The notes beneath the pieces are model-generated. The model did no database searches, was not told the DNA's origin, and was given only the letters and a program-made list of their open reading frames with translations. From Psychroflexus curvus (GTDB lineage: Bacteria > Bacteroidota > Bacteroidia > Flavobacteriales > Flavobacteriaceae), in contig NZ_JAIQZF010000004.1 of the NCBI RefSeq assembly GCF_020164585.1, positions 310,001 to 374,000 on the forward strand: a DNA stretch of 64,000 nt, written 5' to 3'. Shown here one piece after another: positions 56,327 to 64,000 of the stretch. A program made the translations under genes and the position numbers. Each line of letters begins with the position of its first letter. Position 1 is the first letter of the stretch.

Positions 56327-57259
56327 TTATTCAGCCTTAGGTATAAAAACCTCGGCAAGCATACATCTGGCGCTACCTCCTCCATGAGTCTCGATAGTCG
56401 TTAAATCACTGCTCAAAATTTTACAATGCTTTTCTATAGATTGAATTTGTTTTTCGGTAAGCGAATCATGAGCTGCCTTACTCATCACTAAAAACTTTTC
56501 AGTTTCACCCTGCACCTGAAGCATATTCCCGGCAAAATTATTCATTTGCTCTTCAGAAATGCTAATGATTTCTTTACCGTCCTGAGCAAGACTGTCTGCA
56601 ACGAGTTTTAGCTCTTTCTTATCATCAATGGTATCAAGACAAATAACAGCAAATTCTTCTGCAACGCACATCATCACATTGGTATGATAAATAGGCAAAC
56701 GCTCACCTTCATGGCTTTGGTAAGCATTAAAAATGATAGGGGTGTATTCGAAATCTTCACAGAATTCAATGATCAAATCTTCATCAGCTCTAGGCGATAA
56801 GGCGCAGTAAGCTTTTCTATTTTGTCTGTCCAAAATCAAGCTGCCAGTTCCTTCCAGGAATACATTTTCCAATTCTGCTGAAGTATAATCCACAAAATTT
56901 CTGATGAATCTGCCTTCGGCTTCTATCTTCTCGAAAATATCCTCACGGCGCTCTACACGTCGGTTTTTGGCAAACATAGGATACAAGGCAACGTCTCCAT
57001 TTTCATGAAAAGACACCCAGTTGTTTGGAAAAATAGAGTCTGGCGAATCCTGACTGGCGATATCATCTATCACGATAACATGAACCCCAACTGACTTTAA
57101 TTTATCTGCAAAAGCGTCAAATTCTGCCTGAGCTTTCTTATTAACTGTTTCCTGAAGGTCTTCAGTTGTTTTTTGGAAATAATTATTCACTGCTGTTTCT
57201 TCATTCATTCTGAAGTTAACGGGGCGAATCATCACTAACGTATCTGTAATCTGTTTCAT
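56327..57259 (-). CDS. ctlX: Citrulline utilisation hydrolase CtlX
   Basis: 310 residues of the amidinotransferase/guanidino-modifying fold. Motifs: SPDSIFPNNWVSFHENGDVA, IYHTNVMMCVAEEFAVIC (catalytic His region) and GGGSARCMLAEVF with catalytic Cys C299. Family members hydrolyse citrulline or related guanidino/ureido compounds. A second enzyme of the same superfamily lies 121 bases upstream, and an AT-rich inverted repeat separates them. It converges with recQ. Confidence 0.88.
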   Translation of the reverse strand: MKQITDTLVMIRPVNFRMNEETAVNNYFQKTTEDLQETVNKKAQAEFDAFADKLKSVGVHVIVIDDIASQDSPDSIFPNNWVSFHENGDVALYPMFAKNRRVERREDIFEKIEAEGRFIRNFVDYTSAELENVFLEGTGSLILDRQNRKAYCALSPRADEDLIIEFCEDFEYTPIIFNAYQSHEGERLPIYHTNVMMCVAEEFAVICLDTIDDKKELKLVADSLAQDGKEIISISEEQMNNFAGNMLQVQGETEKFLVMSKAAHDSLTEKQIQSIEKHCKILSSDLTTIETHGGGSARCMLAEVFIPKAE

Positions 57260-57321
57260 GGGTTTATTTTTTTAATGGTCACCCCTGCCTGAATAGTTCA
57301 GTCGTGCAGATGTGATTTTGA

Positions 57322-57368
57322 TGATTAAATTAATCTTTACGTTAGATAAGTAAGGATTAATTTAATCA
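57322..57368. promoter_or_regulatory. Long AT-rich inverted repeat between the two guanidino-enzyme genes
   Basis: Two 19-base arms (TGATTAAATTAATC core perfect, one mismatch further in) around a 9-base loop. It lies 12 bases after one gene and 63 bases before ctlX. GC is near zero, so a terminator is unlikely; an operator or mRNA hairpin for ctlX is possible. Confidence 0.5.
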
Positions 57369-57380
57369 GGTCGATTTCAT

Positions 57381-58292
57381 TTATTCTCTTATCAAAGGTA
57401 AAGTTGAGCATCTCAATAAACCTTCCTGTTTGGCAATTTCTCTATAATTTACGGTTTCCACCTGAATTCCTTTTGATCTAAGCCATTCATTCAAGCGCTT
57501 AAAATGTTCATCTGAAATAACAACAGTTTCGGAAATGGAAAATATATTGCTATTCATCTCGTACATTTCCTCAGCGTTGATCTCGAATACATTTTCTTTT
57601 CCATAGAGACTGACTAACCAGTTGTATTCCTCTTCTTCTAAAAATCCGTTTTTATGAATGATTGCATAGTTTTGACCAACAGGCTGAAAACAACAATCCA
57701 GATGGAGAGCATTGGCTTTAGGATCTGTATTGGATTTTCTAAGGTTAAAGGATTTCACAGTTTTATGAGGAAATAAACGCTGCAATTCTTCAACAGCTTC
57801 CATATTGGTTCTTGCCGTAATAAAATCTGAATAATCCTCTCCTCTATACGTCCCAACTAAAATATAATCGCCGTGAGGCATGACATCGCCACCTTCTACA
57901 TGACAATCTTCCGGAAGTGTTATTTCCTTATCAGCAGAGATGTTTTTTAAAATATAACCGATGGCCTTAATCTCCTTTTCTCTATCTGGCAGAATATTGG
58001 CATGAATAAATTTATCCTCAATCACAAAACCGATATCTCTGGCAAAAATCTGATTATAATCTTCAATAATCTGAGGCCTTAATACCTCTACATTGTGTTT
58101 TTTTAGGACGGCTGCTACTTGCTCCATTTCCTTTATCATATCCTTTTCCTCAGGATAAGTTCCTTCTTTGATATGTTGTATAGATTTGGGATCATAAGCT
58201 TCCTCAATTTTCGGCTGTGGGCCGATGGAATTGGCAATGCCTAAAATCACAGATTTCAACTTAGACGTCTCGTTAATTATATGTAGTTTCAA
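57381..58292 (-). CDS. Dimethylarginine dimethylaminohydrolase-family protein
   Basis: 303 residues from TTG at 58292 (MKLHIINETSKLKSVILG). A longer frame from ATG at 58328 adds 12 residues that look unlike the family, and TATATTTG (58317-58310) sits within that extension. Guanidino-modifying signatures: FARDIGFVIEDKFI, HVEGGDVMPHGDYILVG, NALHLDCCFQPVGQ and C-terminal Cys in LLRCSTLPLIRE. It may hydrolyse methylarginines or a related compound. It is paired with ctlX. Confidence 0.88.
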   Translation of the reverse strand: MKLHIINETSKLKSVILGIANSIGPQPKIEEAYDPKSIQHIKEGTYPEEKDMIKEMEQVAAVLKKHNVEVLRPQIIEDYNQIFARDIGFVIEDKFIHANILPDREKEIKAIGYILKNISADKEITLPEDCHVEGGDVMPHGDYILVGTYRGEDYSDFITARTNMEAVEELQRLFPHKTVKSFNLRKSNTDPKANALHLDCCFQPVGQNYAIIHKNGFLEEEEYNWLVSLYGKENVFEINAEEMYEMNSNIFSISETVVISDEHFKRLNEWLRSKGIQVETVNYREIAKQEGLLRCSTLPLIRE

Positions 58293-58350
58293 GTCTTTTA
58301 TTTTTTTTGCAAATATACTGAAAAACAAAAGCTTTAACTAATGTTGAATT

Positions 58351-59034
58351 TTAAGATTTAAAGTTGAGTAAGAAATTAGGGTCTGGACAATTGTTCCTGT
58401 AAAAATCCAAATCACTTTCAGAAGATACTCCCGGGTAATCCCCGGTTTTATCGTCCATATCCAGAATAAGTTGAAAATGCAAATGGGGTGCGTAATTCCC
58501 GTTGACTTCGTTTGTACCCAGATAAGCTATTGGATGTCCCTTTGAAACCTCCTCTCCTACCTTGTAATTAAGCAAGGATTCTCGGGATAAATGACCATAA
58601 AGTGAATAGAATTTAAGACCCCCTAAGTCATGTTCCAGAATTATCGTAGGCCCATAATCCCCGAAGTTTAAATTATCCCTCTGACTATGGATTTTACCGG
58701 GTAAAGGAGTATAAATGGGAGTTCCGGCTTCTGCCCAGACATCTACACCCAAGTGGATGTTTCTTTTATGAGAACGAGAGTTTTCTCCAAAATAGGAGCT
58801 TCGGTCGTAAAGGCTTCTTTTCTCTAAATATCCACCAATAGCTGCTTTAGCATCTCTGGATGTCAGATACATCTTCAGATACTCCTGAAGGGCAAATTCA
58901 GTAGACAAATCAATGTTTAGCTCTGAAGTTTTTTGATCTGAAAGGTCCAAGGAAACGTAATCACTCTCAGAATAAGAAGGACCAAGTATGGAGAAAAACT
59001 TAGGACTGAGGTGATTTTTTATCAGATTCAGCAT
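58351..59034 (-). CDS. M23-family metallopeptidase (LytM type)
   Basis: 227 residues. The zinc motifs are HLGVDVWAEAGTPIY and NYAPHLHFQLILD (HxxxD and HxH), with YSLYGHLSRESL between. M23 enzymes cut peptidoglycan cross-bridges. There is no signal peptide or membrane segment, which is unusual for a wall enzyme, so export is uncertain. It is in the same direction as the DDAH-family gene but 22 bases beyond that gene's longer frame. Confidence 0.87.
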   Translation of the reverse strand: MLNLIKNHLSPKFFSILGPSYSESDYVSLDLSDQKTSELNIDLSTEFALQEYLKMYLTSRDAKAAIGGYLEKRSLYDRSSYFGENSRSHKRNIHLGVDVWAEAGTPIYTPLPGKIHSQRDNLNFGDYGPTIILEHDLGGLKFYSLYGHLSRESLLNYKVGEEVSKGHPIAYLGTNEVNGNYAPHLHFQLILDMDDKTGDYPGVSSESDLDFYRNNCPDPNFLLNFKS

Positions 59035-59065
59035 AAAAAATAAGCATTGAGTTTTTAACTAACAA

Positions 59066-59087
59066 AACCCCAACTTTCATTGGGGTT
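59066..59087 (-). terminator. Terminator after the Ohr gene
   Basis: AACCCCAA (59066-59073) and TTGGGGTT (59080-59087) form an 8-base stem with a 6-base loop. On the minus strand TTGTTAG follows. It lies 26 bases after the stop of the Ohr gene. Confidence 0.7.
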
Positions 59088-59113
59088 CTAAAGTATTCAA
59101 AATGATGTGATTA

Positions 59114-59542
59114 TTACTCGTCTCTCAAAATATTTAGCGTCACATCGATATTGTCTCGAGTTGCTCTGGAAAACGGACAAACGACGTGAGCTTCATTAAC
59201 TAAGGTTTCGGCTGTTTCAATCTCACTTACACCAGGAAGGTAAGAGTCTAAGACTGCTGACAACAGGAGATTCCCGTCCTCTTCTTGGTTGATACTAATA
59301 TGAGCAGTAACGCTAAAATCACCTAAATCAACTTTGTGCTTTTCTGCCACCAAACTTAGAGCACTTCCAAAACAAGCTGAGTAAGCTGACCCAAAAAGCA
59401 GCTCTGGATTAACTCCATCGCCTCCGTCACCACCAAGGCCTTTAGGCATACTCAATGGCATATCTATAGGACCATCTTCTGTTTTTACGTGACCTTTTCT
59501 TCCTCCAGTCGCTGTAGCTTTCGCTGTATAAAGTGTTTTCAT
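59114..59542 (-). CDS. Organic hydroperoxide resistance protein (Ohr/OsmC)
   Basis: 142 residues from ATG at 59542; an upstream start (59581) adds an unrelated leader. The Ohr pattern is visible: MKTLYTAKATATGGRKGHVK, FGSAYSACFGSALSLVAEKH with catalytic Cys, and HVVCPFSRATRDNIDV with the second Cys. It reduces organic peroxides with lipoyl or thiol donors. It stands divergent from meaB. Confidence 0.93.
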   Translation of the reverse strand: MKTLYTAKATATGGRKGHVKTEDGPIDMPLSMPKGLGGDGGDGVNPELLFGSAYSACFGSALSLVAEKHKVDLGDFSVTAHISINQEEDGNLLLSAVLDSYLPGVSEIETAETLVNEAHVVCPFSRATRDNIDVTLNILRDE

Positions 59543-59628
59543 GTGTTTTATTTTTAGTTTTATCGAATATACTAAGTACAAGAGCTCAGTAAAAAAATGA
59601 ATTCATAAATTTGTACTAAATGTAAATT

Positions 59629-60711
59629 ATGTCTTCGTCCAAAAATAGAAAATCTGCGCTTAAGGAAACTAAAAGCGATCCAAACCTCAATCTGAGTCAG
59701 TCGTCCGCAGAAAAGATTAAGGCTTTAAGAAGGGAATCAAAAGACATTCAAAAATTAATTGAAGGTATTTTAAATGGCAATAAAACTAACTTAAGTCAGG
59801 CGATAACGCTCATTGAAAGTCGAAGTAAACGGCATGCTGAAGACATAAAAACCATTATATCGTCGTGTTTGCCGCATTCCAATAAGTCTTTAAGAATAGG
59901 GATTACGGGTGTTCCGGGTGTAGGAAAAAGCACGTTTATAGAGCAACTAGGCTTACTTCTGGCGGGAAAAGGGCATAAGGTTGCCGTGTTGGCAGTGGAC
60001 CCTTCCAGCTCGGTGACCAGAGGAAGTATTCTGGGAGATAAAACGCGTATGGAGAAGCTGGTTCAGCACCCCAATGCATTCATCCGCCCAACAGCTTCCG
60101 GGGAGTCTTTAGGCGGTGTAGCCAGAAAAACACGGGAAAGCATTTTGCTGTGTGAAGCTGCTGGATTTGACATCATGCTCATAGAAACCGTTGGTGTTGG
60201 ACAAAGCGAAACCGCTGTTCATAGCATGACGGATTTCTTTTTACTATTAAAACTCGCTGGAGCTGGTGATGAATTGCAAGGTATAAAACGCGGCATTATT
60301 GAAATGGCTGATGCTATTGTCATCAATAAAGCAGATGGAGAAAATATAAAAGCTGCTAAAAAAGCAAAAGTTGAATTCAATCGTGCTTTACATATGTATC
60401 CTTCAAAGGCTAATGGCTGGGAACCAAAAGTGAAACTTGCCAGTGCTTTAAAAAACGAAGGCATCGAAAACGTCTGGAATATGCTTTCCGATTACTTTTC
60501 AAAAGCAAAAGGCAATGGATTTTTTGAAGAGAAAAGAGCTAGTCAAAATAAATTTTGGCTCACACAAAGCATTGAAGATTCTTTGAAAAAAGAATTCTAT
60601 CAAAATGAAATTATCAAGGCTGAATTTCCGAAAATCCTGCAGAAAATTCAGGGTCAGGACTTAAGTCCTTTTGAAGCGGCAGAATATCTTCTAAATAAAG
60701 CTAAATCCTAA
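59629..60711 (+). CDS. meaB: Methylmalonyl-CoA mutase-associated GTPase MeaB
   Basis: 360 residues. The P-loop is GITGVPGVGKST (91-102); DPSSSVTRGSILGDKTRME, ETVGVGQSE and VINKADGEN follow. MeaB protects and reloads cobalamin-dependent mutases. The IcmF fusion in this window carries its own MeaB-like domain, so this copy likely serves a separate methylmalonyl-CoA mutase not in the window. The stop overlaps that of the convergent PAP2 gene by four bases. TAAATTTG at 59606-59613 is a possible -7 element. Confidence 0.95.
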   Translation: MSSSKNRKSALKETKSDPNLNLSQSSAEKIKALRRESKDIQKLIEGILNGNKTNLSQAITLIESRSKRHAEDIKTIISSCLPHSNKSLRIGITGVPGVGKSTFIEQLGLLLAGKGHKVAVLAVDPSSSVTRGSILGDKTRMEKLVQHPNAFIRPTASGESLGGVARKTRESILLCEAAGFDIMLIETVGVGQSETAVHSMTDFFLLLKLAGAGDELQGIKRGIIEMADAIVINKADGENIKAAKKAKVEFNRALHMYPSKANGWEPKVKLASALKNEGIENVWNMLSDYFSKAKGNGFFEEKRASQNKFWLTQSIEDSLKKEFYQNEIIKAEFPKILQKIQGQDLSPFEAAEYLLNKAKS

Positions 60712-61289
60712 GATTTTTGCTTGTAGTCATTATTGAATTTACCGGTTAGATATTGATGTAGTTTGAAGAATAAAAACCCTGCTACTATTCCAAACAAACC
60801 ACCAGTAATAATATCTCCGGGGTAATGCACACCGATATAAATTCGGCTATAAGTGATCAGGATGGCCCATGAAAACATCCAGTAAAATACATTTTTATAA
60901 TAAGGCTTAAGCAAATTAGAGATAAAGGTGGCTACAGCAAAAGAACTAATGGCATGGCCAGAAAAATAACCGTATTTGCCGCAGCGTTTTGCCAGAAACC
61001 TACCATATTCCATAAAGGCTTCGTTACAGGGTCTCCATCGCTCGAAAGTATCCTTAAATAAATTGGACAGCTGGTCTGTGAATGTGATCATTAAAGCCAC
61101 TACTACAACTGTGATTGCTAAACCCCTTAATTTTGTCTTTTTGTAAATTATAAGTAAAAGAATACCATATAAAGGAATCGAAACTTCTTTCTCGGTAATA
61201 AACACCCAAAACCAGTCCCATTCTTTAACTCCAAGATTATTGAGGTAAAGAAATAAGTCTCTGTCTAAATTCTGAAGTTGTTCCAGCAT
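60708..61289 (-). CDS. PAP2-family membrane phosphatase
   Basis: 193 residues with about five membrane helices. The PAP2 motifs are KDTFERWRPCN, YFSGHAISSFAVATF and SRIYIGVHYPGDIITG (His nucleophile in the last). It dephosphorylates lipid phosphates such as undecaprenyl diphosphate or phosphatidate; which one is not clear. It is downstream of a small conserved gene and MATE in one cluster. Confidence 0.92.
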   Translation of the reverse strand: MLEQLQNLDRDLFLYLNNLGVKEWDWFWVFITEKEVSIPLYGILLLIIYKKTKLRGLAITVVVVALMITFTDQLSNLFKDTFERWRPCNEAFMEYGRFLAKRCGKYGYFSGHAISSFAVATFISNLLKPYYKNVFYWMFSWAILITYSRIYIGVHYPGDIITGGLFGIVAGFLFFKLHQYLTGKFNNDYKQKS

Positions 61290-61296
61290 ATATTAT

Positions 61297-61521
61297 TTAT
61301 TGGTAACGGTCCACTTCTCTATCGTAAAACTCGGAAGCTTCTTTGATTAAGTTATTGGTTTCTTCCACCATTTCTTCTTCATTTTCAACATCAAAATCTT
61401 CAAACCATTCAATATCATCTGTTTTTAAGTCGATGATAAACCTTGGAAATTCTGTGTGAATAATGAATATCGATTCGGGATAATCTGTATTATCACCTAA
61501 TATAAATCTCGGTAATTTCAT
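61297..61521 (-). CDS. Small acidic conserved protein
   Basis: 74 residues, acidic (MKLPRFILGDNTDYPESIFI, then DFDVENEEEMVEE). It overlaps the MATE gene by four bases (ATGA) and lies seven bases ahead of the PAP2 gene. I recognise it as a common flavobacterial hypothetical but have no function for it. Confidence 0.75.
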   Translation of the reverse strand: MKLPRFILGDNTDYPESIFIIHTEFPRFIIDLKTDDIEWFEDFDVENEEEMVEETNNLIKEASEFYDREVDRYQ

Positions 61522-62885
61522 GTGGTTGTTAGTTTATTTTCTCCAAAAGTAAGAATTTGTTTTTTGGAGAGCATATTAAATCTGATGTACAACATAATCG
61601 CTGAAGCTGTAAGACCAGTAAGCAAACCTAACCAAATCCCCATACTCCCCAAAACTTCAGCCTTCCCTGTGAAATAGGAAACGGGCAAACCAATAAGCCA
61701 GTAGGCAATAAAACATATAAGCGTTGGCACTTTCACATCCTGAAGCCCCCGTAAGGCACCAAGAATCGCCACTTGCAGACCATCGCTCAGTTGAAAAAGC
61801 GCTGCGATAATCAACAACTGTGAAGCAAGTATAATGACTTCAGTATCATCTATGTATAATGTGGGTAAGAAGCCTTTCAAAAGAATGAAACCAAGAGCAA
61901 AAACACCCTCAATCAAAAATACCTGCAGGAAAATTGAAAAGGCAACATCTCTTAAGGTTTTAAACTGCCGCTTCCCTTTTTGGTTGGACACTCTAATGGT
62001 AGCAGTAACGCCTAGCCCGACAGCAATCATAAACGTCATGGAAGCCAGATTAAGGGCGATTTGATTGGCAGCCTGTGCTTTGGTTCCTAAAGTTCCTGCC
62101 AGCAGGACGGTTGCTGTAAAAATCCCTCCTTCAAACAACATTTGTAAAGCAGTTGGGAAACCTAAATTGACAAGTCTCCTGAAAATAGCTTTATCCAAAG
62201 ACTTTTTCATCAGAATAAAATAAGATTTCAATTTCGGTCTTTTGCTTAAGATAAGGTAAAGCAAAATCAGCATAAAAACCCTGGAAATTAATGTGCCAAT
62301 CGCGGCACCTTCCAATTCCAGCCGAGGGAAAAACCAAATTCCGTATATCAATAAATAATTGAATATGACATTGACTACATTCGATAAAATAGTAGCGTAC
62401 ATCGCATATTTGGTCAATGAAAGTCCATCTGCAAATTGCTTAAACCCCTGAAAAATCATTAGGGGAATCAAAGAAAAAGCAACGATATCCAGATAGGGCA
62501 AAGCCAAATCAACCACATCTTTTGGCTGATCGAGATGGTATAGAATTGGCTTTACTAATAAAAGTAAGAGAAATAAAACTATGCCATTGACAGTGCACAT
62601 CACAAGACCATGCTGAAAATATCTACGCCCTTTTTTAGCATCACCTTCTCCGTCGGCCTCGGCAATAAGTGGTGTGATCGCAAAACTAAACCCGATACCA
62701 AGAAAAAGAGCGAAAAAGATAAGCGTATTACCCAGAGAGACGGCTGCCAGAGGGGCTGCTCCAAGTTTCCCTATCATCAAATTATCGACGAAACCAACCA
62801 AAACATGACCTAATTGCCCCAGCATAATAGGCAAGGCTAAACTAAAGTTCTTAGAAAATTCTTTGGTGTAAATCGATAGGTTCAA
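61518..62885 (-). CDS. MATE-family multidrug/sodium efflux transporter
   Basis: 455 residues from TTG at 62885. Twelve membrane helices in two similar halves. Signatures: ALPIMLGQLGHVLVGFVDNL, GAAPLAAVSLGNTLIFFALF and the second-half equivalent GTKAQAANQIALNLASMTFM. It exports cationic drugs or metabolites using an ion gradient. It is the first of three overlapping or closely spaced genes. TACTTTTG on the minus strand (62913-62906) is a possible -7 element. Confidence 0.93.
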   Translation of the reverse strand: MNLSIYTKEFSKNFSLALPIMLGQLGHVLVGFVDNLMIGKLGAAPLAAVSLGNTLIFFALFLGIGFSFAITPLIAEADGEGDAKKGRRYFQHGLVMCTVNGIVLFLLLLLVKPILYHLDQPKDVVDLALPYLDIVAFSLIPLMIFQGFKQFADGLSLTKYAMYATILSNVVNVIFNYLLIYGIWFFPRLELEGAAIGTLISRVFMLILLYLILSKRPKLKSYFILMKKSLDKAIFRRLVNLGFPTALQMLFEGGIFTATVLLAGTLGTKAQAANQIALNLASMTFMIAVGLGVTATIRVSNQKGKRQFKTLRDVAFSIFLQVFLIEGVFALGFILLKGFLPTLYIDDTEVIILASQLLIIAALFQLSDGLQVAILGALRGLQDVKVPTLICFIAYWLIGLPVSYFTGKAEVLGSMGIWLGLLTGLTASAIMLYIRFNMLSKKQILTFGENKLTTT

Positions 62886-63066
62886 AGCCTGCTTTTTTCA
62901 GAAAGCAAAAGTACACTTTGAGATTAGAATATAGAATTGTGACTGATGATTTAATTCTTAAATATTAGTCTTATTACAAATGCCAGTTTCGTCAAGAAAA
63001 CAGATTTAGCTTTTAAGATGATAGATTTACTTTATATTTGAAAATTCATTCTGAAAATAAAGAGAC

Positions 63067-63672
63067 TTGAAAAAAGATTTTGACAAGGAAGAAATAATTC
63101 AACATGTATCCACATTGTTGCAGGAAATTCCTACATCCATGGAAATCGTAAAAGACGATTCTAAAAAAGAGCAGAGGTTTCTTTTTTTAGCCAGACACAT
63201 GGTAGAGAAAGCCATTAAAAAAGATGCCTTATTGGTTTCTGACGATGGCAGAGGCATAGCTATCTTTTTTAAAATGGATGGTAAAGGTGACGGATTTTGG
63301 TCAGGTTTAATTCAGGACCTCAAGCTTGCTTTAAACGTAACTGGCATCAAAAAAGGCTTAAAAGCTTTAAAATCTCAGAAGTTTGTCAGGAAACAGCGAC
63401 CAAACGAAGGTGAATTTTTATACTGCTGGTTTTGGGGTATTTTACCAGATGCCCGAGGAAATACAAGCGATAAGACTCCTTACAAAATGAAAGATGAAAT
63501 GTACCGTATTTCTAAAGCACTACAGCTTCCCATCTACGCAGAAACCCGCATCAGAAAAGTGAGTATAGCTTACAGGAGATATGGCTTCAAAGTCCTTAAA
63601 GAATGGGAACACCCAAGTGGTGACACGATGTATTTTTTAAGATATACCCCACCAAAACCTGAGTCTAAGTAG
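63067..63672 (+). CDS. GNAT-like acetyltransferase
   Basis: 201 residues from TTG at 63067. The C-terminal half has a GNAT-like pattern: FLYCWFWGILPDARGN, DEMYRISKALQLPIYAETRI, then SIAYRRYGFKVLKEWEHPSG. The acetyl-CoA loop is poorly defined, so activity is not assured. The TATATTTG at 63033-63040 is a possible -7 element. Its stop overlaps the stop of the convergent regulator gene by eight bases. Confidence 0.7.
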   Translation: MKKDFDKEEIIQHVSTLLQEIPTSMEIVKDDSKKEQRFLFLARHMVEKAIKKDALLVSDDGRGIAIFFKMDGKGDGFWSGLIQDLKLALNVTGIKKGLKALKSQKFVRKQRPNEGEFLYCWFWGILPDARGNTSDKTPYKMKDEMYRISKALQLPIYAETRIRKVSIAYRRYGFKVLKEWEHPSGDTMYFLRYTPPKPESK

Positions 63673-64000
63673 CTTTTATCTGAACGAATCTTCTCACATC
63701 AGCCTCTGTTATTTTGTGATCACCTAAGATGATTAATCGTTCGACAACGTTACGTAACTCTCTTATATTTCCTGTCCAGTTGAGCTGTTCTAAAAGCGAG
63801 ATGGCTTCAGGCTCAAAGACCTTAGGCTTTGTCCCCTGTTCTTTAGCGATTTTTTCAGTAAAATGTTTGATGAGCTCAGGAATATCTGCTCGTCTGTCTT
63901 TAAGCGCTGGAACATGGATAATAATCACAGCTAATCTATGGTATAAATCTTCTCGAAATCTTTTCCCGTCGATTTCATCTTTAAGGTCTTTATTGGTAGC
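63665..64000 (-). CDS. NtrC-type sigma-54 activator, C-terminal part (partial)
   Basis: The last 111 residues of a sigma-54-dependent activator, cut by the window edge. Visible AAA+ parts: ATNKDLKDEIDGKRFREDLY (R-finger side) and LNWTGNIRELRNVVERLIIL (GNIREL sensor-2). The protein ends at VRRFVQIKAT only about 17 residues later, so the usual Fis-type helix-turn-helix is absent. Flavobacterial response regulators of this kind that lack the DNA-binding domain are known to me. The receiver domain would be outside the window. Confidence 0.88.
   Translation of the reverse strand, partial: ATNKDLKDEIDGKRFREDLYHRLAVIIIHVPALKDRRADIPELIKHFTEKIAKEQGTKPKVFEPEAISLLEQLNWTGNIRELRNVVERLIILGDHKITEADVRRFVQIKAT

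Noticed and set aside
59629-60711. Reading the stand-alone meaB as a fragment of icmF
   Set aside because: It is complete with its own N-terminus and P-loop and lies 48 kb away; a separate gene.

Overview
The window reads as chromosomal DNA of a Flavobacteriia bacterium (Bacteroidota); I cannot assign a genus. The evidence is low-GC DNA, start codons without Shine-Dalgarno sequences, promoters of the TTG / TAnnTTTG type, a fused SecDF, split transketolase subunits, fused IcmF mutase, bacillithiol enzyme BshC, the rpmB-rpmG-DUF4295-ftsY cluster, and DUF2911, DUF4197, DUF6364 and DUF6588 proteins. Nearly all of it is core housekeeping sequence. I see no rRNA, tRNA, intact insertion sequence, prophage or CRISPR array.

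Layout. 1-4.2 kb: periplasmic parvulin isomerase (cut by the window edge), SRPBCC protein, Skp/OmpH chaperone, guaB. 4.2-7.9 kb: the only accessory-looking stretch, with a 5'-truncated GH94 remnant, an XRE antitoxin-like gene broken by three one-base losses in A-runs, a TPR-like gene with no clear start, and a PIN/DUF6364 toxin-antitoxin pair. 7.9-19.4 kb: icmF with two dispersed repeats inserted in frame, a hydrolase, a metal-receptor protein, the thrS-infC-rpmI-rplT operon (infC apparently starts at ATA), and htpG. 19.5-30.6 kb: a TetR/UbiB pair, fabH-like gene, secDF, mdh, gyrB. 31-41 kb: a PLP decarboxylase with bshC, rimO, ftsY and ribosomal proteins, cinA, a DnaQ-like exonuclease. 41-50 kb: a BLUF photoreceptor, split transketolase, tgt lacking its usual zinc cysteines, an LptF/G permease, accA, and dnaB preceded by DnaA-box-like sites. 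50-64 kb: lptB-tatC-kdsD cluster, recQ, two guanidino-modifying enzymes, an M23 peptidase, Ohr, meaB, PAP2, MATE, GNAT, and the end of an NtrC-type activator without a DNA-binding domain.

Genes that work together: LptB with the LptF/G permease (LPS export) and KpsF-type isomerase (Kdo synthesis); SecDF, FtsY and TatC (protein export) with the Skp and parvulin chaperones (outer-membrane biogenesis); IF3, L35, L20, L28, L33 and DUF4295 (ribosome); GyrB, DnaB and RecQ (DNA). Three dispersed repeat families lie between genes: REP-like GAGCGCAGTCGA palindromes, GC-rich CCCCTCC-AAA-GGAGGGG hairpins, and short tandem strings.

I did not find a clear novel multi-gene system. The best leads are the repeat-derived linkers in IcmF, the zinc-less Tgt, the ATA start of infC, the DnaA-box cluster upstream of dnaB, the decayed 4.2-7.9 kb island, and inverted repeats next to guaB, ctlX and the toxin-antitoxin pair.
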